From: Aquanectria penicillioides
Taxonomy: Eukaryota; Ascomycota; Sordariomycetes; Hypocreales; Nectriaceae
Direction of reading: 5' to 3'
Length of the DNA stretch: 64,000 bases
NCBI GenBank assembly: GCA_003415625.1
Contig: PYIU01000007.1
Coordinates: forward strand, 2,046,001-2,110,000
Shown here: piece by piece, positions 59,429 through 64,000 of the stretch
Layout of the letters: every line of letters begins with the position of its first letter
Numbering within the stretch: position 1 is the stretch's first letter
The notes under the pieces: generated by a model
Database searches by the model: none
What the model saw: only the letters and a program-made list of their open reading frames with translations
What the model was told of the DNA's origin: nothing
Program-made: the position numbers and the translations under genes

Positions 59429-60737
59429 TCACCGTTGAGGAGGCACTGGAACTGCGGGCATGGTACGGATCTGCTTGATGAGAAACTCCCTTTCATCGAT
59501 GAATTGCTCATCATCAGTTCGATCCTCCAGAAAGTGGGACAAAAATGTGAGGAGCTTCTCGCGGTTCATGAGGAGAATTTTCTGGACGGCAATCGACTTG
59601 TGAGGATTGGCCACAAAGACCTTGAAAACATGAAACCCTTCGTATTGGACCATTTTCCTGTCATCGCGAAGGAGATTCATGCAAATTTTTAAATGTTCAC
59701 CACGATCAACGTAGGCAGTCATGACACTGTAGTTGGATCGGTCCAAGAGAATTTCCCCGAGAAGTTTAATGGATTGACGCTTGGTGACGTAGCTGTTGGA
59801 TTGCACCAAGATGTTGTTGTATTTGTCGAAGAAGAGGTCGAAATTAGCAGATAGGTACCGAGGCACCAGCTCTTTATGCCGAGTTAAGAGTTCCTATTAC
59901 TCCCGGGTTAGAATCATGATTGAGAGGAGGGGTAGTTCGCCTATTTTGGCCGGCTAGGCCTGCTTACCCTGAACGTGGTGAAGGCATCAGCGGCCACTTC
60001 AAATGAACTTTTGTCGACCCAATCGAAGAACCTCCAAAAGACGCCCCTTCCGCTTTGAGGACGGTCACGATCGATTGCATTGAGACCCTTGGAACTTGAC
60101 CCTGGTTCGTCGCCATCGTCATAGAGAATGATAGCAGCCGCAGCCTCGTTTTTGAGGAGTTCACGGAGGACAGACCCTGCTGGAGTAGCACTTTCTTTGT
60201 GATCATATCCCCGACATAGCTCCACTAGTACTTGTGGTCGGTTGCAAACCACATATGATAGGGCAATAGGGTCGCTTTTTGGAGCAGCGGTGGCGGGGCG
60301 GAAACGGAAGACGTAGGAAAAGATGACCTGGGTGTCTTTGCGGGACTCGAACGGCAGGCGATAGAGATTGATTGCGAGGAGGTGGAGGAGGTCTTCGTCA
60401 ATTAGACCAGTGACGAGTTGGTATATTTGCTCGGGGGAACTGTCAGCTTCTAGGAACTGTGTGAGTAATTGTGTTGACTTATTTGTGTCTCGTAGCTGCA
60501 TGGGTGTGCGAAGAACGTACCGTGAGTTCCCTGGAGAATGACCTTCATCTGACCCAGGACACGGGCTAGTTCTTCTGCCTAAAGAGGCTTGTCAGCCTTT
60601 GATTTCGAGATATAGAACTGGGGATGGGTAACCTTGGAGGGGCCGTTGGGGCCTTCTAGCTTGGAGATATGTTCGCGGGCCTGCTTGGGCAAGTCGGTGA
60701 CGGCCCTTGTCCGGGCCCTTCCGAATAAGAATGACAT
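59429..60737 (-). CDS. HYM1: MO25-like scaffold HYM1
   Basis: An armadillo-like scaffold that activates GCK/STE20 kinases; in fungi it belongs to the MOR/RAM polarity network upstream of COT1/Cbk1. Exons 60737-60633, 60578-60521, 60449-59968 and 59893-59429 (introns of 54, 71 and 74 nt) give 369 residues. Signatures: start MSFLFGRARTRAVTDLPKQ, LARVLGQMKVILQGT, ESRKDTQVIFSYVFRFRP, SSFEVAADAFTTFRELLTRH and YVTKRQSIKLLGEILLDRSNY. The third exon border was set at TTCCTAG at 60450-60456, because it restores the GT-E-x-(D)SSPEQIYQL pattern of the family; the ATG at 60501 inside the intron is a false start. Donor GTTACC of intron 1 is unusual. The product is complete. Confidence 0.95.
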
Positions 60738-62054
60738 GATTTGAAGGTTCGTAGAGTCTGGTGGAGGAGCCTATCGCGAGGTAAAGCCAGGGGATGCCCG
60801 AGCAAATGAAATATTTGTCGGCCTGGTGATGCACGAGGACGGTATCCAGATGAGACGATTAGAGTTGGATGAGCTTGTTCAGCATGGAGCCGAGATGGAA
60901 GAGCTGTAGGCGGTCCAGCCCTCCGACCTGTACTCAAACAGGTTCGTGTTGGTAGGCTCGAAGACGAGAGGACTGCCAAGCGAAAGGCGCAGCTGAGTTA
61001 GGTGAAATTAAGAAAAATATTGGGCTGTGAACAAGGGAAATACATCCCGCCAGCTGGGTGGGTTGTTGTTCTGCTACGTGACCGGCAGGGACGAGGGGAT
61101 GAAGGACGGAGTGACGAGTGCACGCACGCACATACCATTGAAACGACTCCGCTAGCTCCAGACTTTTTGGCGCTTTCGGCAGCAACGTTGACAGGGCAAG
61201 GGAACAACCAGACGAGGTTCAAAGCCAACCCACTCGTTCGAAGGCTAGCATCATGGTTGTTGTCTAGGTAGTTGCACATCACTTACGGAGCTATCATTCA
61301 TCTATGCAAGTAACTGGTATGCTATGGCGTTTGGGATGTGTTAAGTTGGTCCCAGTGGCTCTCAATTCCGGTTGTATCGCAATTTGCTTGGGCGATGATG
61401 TTGTTGTTTCCATCTACGTCGCACCCAGTCCAAAGGCTATTGGTGTTAAGCAGTACCTATCCCGTGGCGACTAGCTAGGTAGGTACCTCAGATAAGCTTC
61501 TCGGCGTCCTCCCCACTGCACTGGCGAGCGGCTATTGGTCAAGGAGGAGAGGCTGACATACCCAGGTACCTAGGTGGCAGGTACCAGCGAGGAGGCACTG
61601 GGCAAGACCAGCTTGGGAAAGAACTAAGTATCGAATACCTATCATTAAACTCAAGTTCTGTGATCTCCACCACTTATGAAGCTCTTTGGGGATGTCACTT
61701 AAACATGGCTCGGCTTCATCAGTGCATAATGGCGGGGCACGCTTTCCCCCACCTCCCTCCTTGCGACTGACTCACCCACATCCCACCATCGTGAGGTGCC
61801 ATTTTCTTGAAAACTGCCCCTCCATCAAATTCTCGAAGCTAGGGGAATCGGTTGATCGGGTTCCACGCGCTTACTAGCCATTCTCAGGAAGAGATACTAC
61901 ATGTGAGTCATGGCCATCCCCTTTTATGGCTCTGTTTCTTCATCACAAACATACTCGTCGTCCATCCCTATTGTCGCAGCCCATCTTTTGCGTCCAGCGC
62001 ACGATTCTTGCTAATTTCTCACTAACTCCGAATGATATTGCAGCAACTATCATC
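60738..62054. other. Divergent intergenic region HYM1 / IleRS
   Basis: Upstream regions of two genes that point apart. ACCTAGGT-type elements occur at 61472-61488 and 61563-61584. A likely leader intron of the IleRS gene runs from GTGAGT at 61903 to TTGCAG at 62043, eleven bases before the ATG. Open frames at 60.8-61.3 kb have no recognisable content. Confidence 0.5.
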
Positions 62055-64000
62055 ATGTCCATTGACTTCCCCAAAGAAGAAGAGGCTACCATCCAGCGAT
62101 GGCGTGAGATCAACGCCTTTCACCGTCAGGTTTGTCCCTTCTCACCGATCCTCACCGGCCTCATAGCCCCTCCCATTTCCCCTATGGCCATCGTTGATCA
62201 TCTTCTAACCATAATGACCAAATAGGTTGAGTTATCTGAGGGGCGACCTCGGTACACCTTCTACGATGGCCCCCCATTCGCAACCGGACTCCCTCACTAT
62301 GGACATCTCCTGGCTTCTACTATTAAAGATGTCATTCCTAGATATTGGTCTATGAAAGGTTATCATGTGGAGCGTCGTTTTGGCTGGGATACACATGGAT
62401 TGCCGATCGAGCACGAGATTGACAAGAAGCTGGGAATATCTGGAAAGGCTGCCGTTATGGAACTCGGCATTGCTAAGTACAACGAAGAATGCCGGTCTAT
62501 TGTCATGCGTTACGCTGCGGAATGGCGGCACACTATTGAGCGTCTTGGACGCTGGATTGACTTTGACAATGATTACAAGGTAACACGAACCACCTTTGTT
62601 CTATTCGAACCACCAAGAACTCTGCTAATACTTGTCCTCAAAGACCATGGACCCCAAATTTATGGAGTCAGAGTGGTGGGTCTTCAAGCAGCTTTTCGAC
62701 AAGGGCCAAGTCTACCAGGGTCACCGCGTAATGCCGTACTCGACCGTTCTCACGACTGCACTAAGCAACTTCGAAGCCAATCAAAACTACCAAGATGTCA
62801 CTGATCCCGCCGTTGTCGTCTCATTCCCTCTTGTGGATGACCCTGAAACCAATTTGCTAGCCTGGACTACCACGCCATGGACTTTGCCTTCGCATCTTGG
62901 CCTTGCTGCCCACCCCGATTTTGAATACGTCAAGATCTTGGACGAGAAGTCTGGAAAGAAATATATTCTACTTGAGAAGCTTCTTGGGACTGTCTATAAG
63001 GACCCAAAGAAGGCCAAGTTCACTGTTGTTAGCAAGCTCAAAGGCAAGGACATGGTTGGCTGGAAGTACTTGCCTCCTTTCGACTACTTCTACGAGGACT
63101 TCAAAGACATTGCGTTTAGGGTACTCAACGCAGAATATGTGACGGCAGACAGTGGTGTTGGAATTGTCCATCAGGCTCCTGCCTTTGGCGAAGATGATTA
63201 CAATGTCGCTTTGGCCGCGGGCATCATCACAGAAAAGCGCCCACCCCCAGACCCAGTCAATGATACCGGCCATTTTACGTCACGCATTCGTGATTTTGAG
63301 GGTATGCACGTCAAGGAAGCTGATAAACATATCATCAAGTATCTAAAGGGCACTGGTCGCATTGTTTCCGAGTCTCAGCTTAGACACTCGTACCCCATGT
63401 GCCCTCGGTCTGACACCCCTCTCATCTACAGAGCAGTTCCATCGTGGTTTGTGCGCATCCCAGAAATTATTCCCGATATGCTCAAGAATATCGAAGGTTC
63501 CCACTGGGTTCCCAGCTTTGTCAAGGAGCGCCGATTTGCTAGTTGGATTGCCAATGCCAGAGACTGGAACGTCAGCCGTAACCGGTACTGGGGAACACCG
63601 ATCCCATTGTGGGTCAGTGAGGACCTCGAGGAAAGAGTGTGCATTGGCAGCGTTACTGAGTTGCGCGAGCTGAGTGGGTACGAGGGTGATCTTTCAGACC
63701 TTCACCGTGATAAGATTGACCACATTACGATCCCTAGTAAGATGGGCAAAGGCAAACTGAAACGTATCGATGAAGTGTTTGACTGTTGGTTTGAGTCTGG
63801 AAGTATGCCTTACGCAAGTCAACACTATCCCTTCGAAAACGTCGATAAGTTTAAGGACTCCTTCCCAGGAGACTTCATTGCCGAGGGACTGGATCAGACT
63901 CGTGGTTGGTTCTACACCCTTCTTGTGTTGGGTACCCATCTTTTTGGCTGCTCTCCATTCCAGAACTGTGTCGTCAACGGCATTGTTCTCGCTGAAGATG
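62055..64000 (+). CDS. ILS1: Isoleucyl-tRNA synthetase, cytosolic (5' part)
   Basis: This class I synthetase charges tRNA-Ile. Exons 62055-62129, 62226-62579 and 62644 onward (introns of 96 and 64 nt), running off the right edge. The short polar start [19 protein letters not shown] has no mitochondrial presequence, matching the cytosolic eukaryotic enzyme. The HIGH-type signature is [10 protein letters not shown] in [14 protein letters not shown]. The editing (CP1) domain follows ([38 protein letters not shown]), then [17 protein letters not shown] and the catalytic-domain segments [14 protein letters not shown] and [15 protein letters not shown]. The KMSKS loop and the anticodon-binding part lie beyond the window. 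All sequence seen is intact. Confidence 0.97.

Overview
The window reads as a compact, intron-containing nuclear segment of a filamentous ascomycete, most likely a Sordariomycete of the order Hypocreales. Evidence: short introns (about 49-180 nt) with GT...AG ends and CTAAC/CTGAC-like branch sites; fungal-type genes such as a fused tryptophan synthase, PRM1, HookA-type HOOK, an AMA1 meiotic APC/C activator, SWI/SNF Swp73 and MOR/RAM-pathway HYM1; and clusters of palindromic ACCTAGGT/GGTACC words between genes, which I associate with hypocrealean genomes (inference). Genes lie on both strands without operon-like order.

Layout. 0-6.1 kb: 3' part of mitochondrial-type aspartate aminotransferase (+), two poorly resolved minus-strand genes, mitochondrial ribosomal protein bL28m (+), bifunctional tryptophan synthase (-). 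7-14.2 kb: PRM1 (-), a 4.4 kb gene-free stretch, ATG8 (-). 15.8-19.6 kb: coproporphyrinogen oxidase (+), a SWIM zinc-finger Sws1-like protein (+), proteasome RPN8 (-). 21.9-26.9 kb: adenylate kinase (+), HOOK dynein adaptor (-). 28.5-33.3 kb: small secreted I9-type inhibitor (-), unknown protein (-), RPS23 (+), COQ2 (-). 33.9-40.1 kb: large JmjC/zinc-finger/AT-hook chromatin protein (+), Rab geranylgeranyltransferase alpha BET4 (-). 41.8-49.6 kb: secreted GH18 chitinase (+), AMA1 (+), Syn8 SNARE (-), unknown protein (-). Then 4.5 kb without a gene, followed by a PDK1-like PKH kinase (+), Swp73/SNF12 (+), HYM1/MO25 (-) and the 5' part of cytosolic isoleucyl-tRNA synthetase (+), which runs off the end.

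Most interesting observation. The AMA1 homologue is intact from C-box to C-terminal IR tail except for two in-frame TAG codons (codons 427 and 680 of the spliced gene). Both sit where I expect a conserved Trp, and both fall in the loop of a predictable RNA hairpin. That matches stop-correcting A-to-I editing (UAG read as UGG) known from sexual-stage transcripts of Fusarium and Neurospora. AMA1 is itself a meiosis/ascospore gene, so full-length protein may be made only in the fruiting body.

A second pattern is technical. Four otherwise well conserved genes (bL28m, ATG8, BET4, PKH), and possibly HOOK, each lack exactly one base, usually in a G/C run. This points to systematic one-base deletions in the assembly rather than real pseudogenes.
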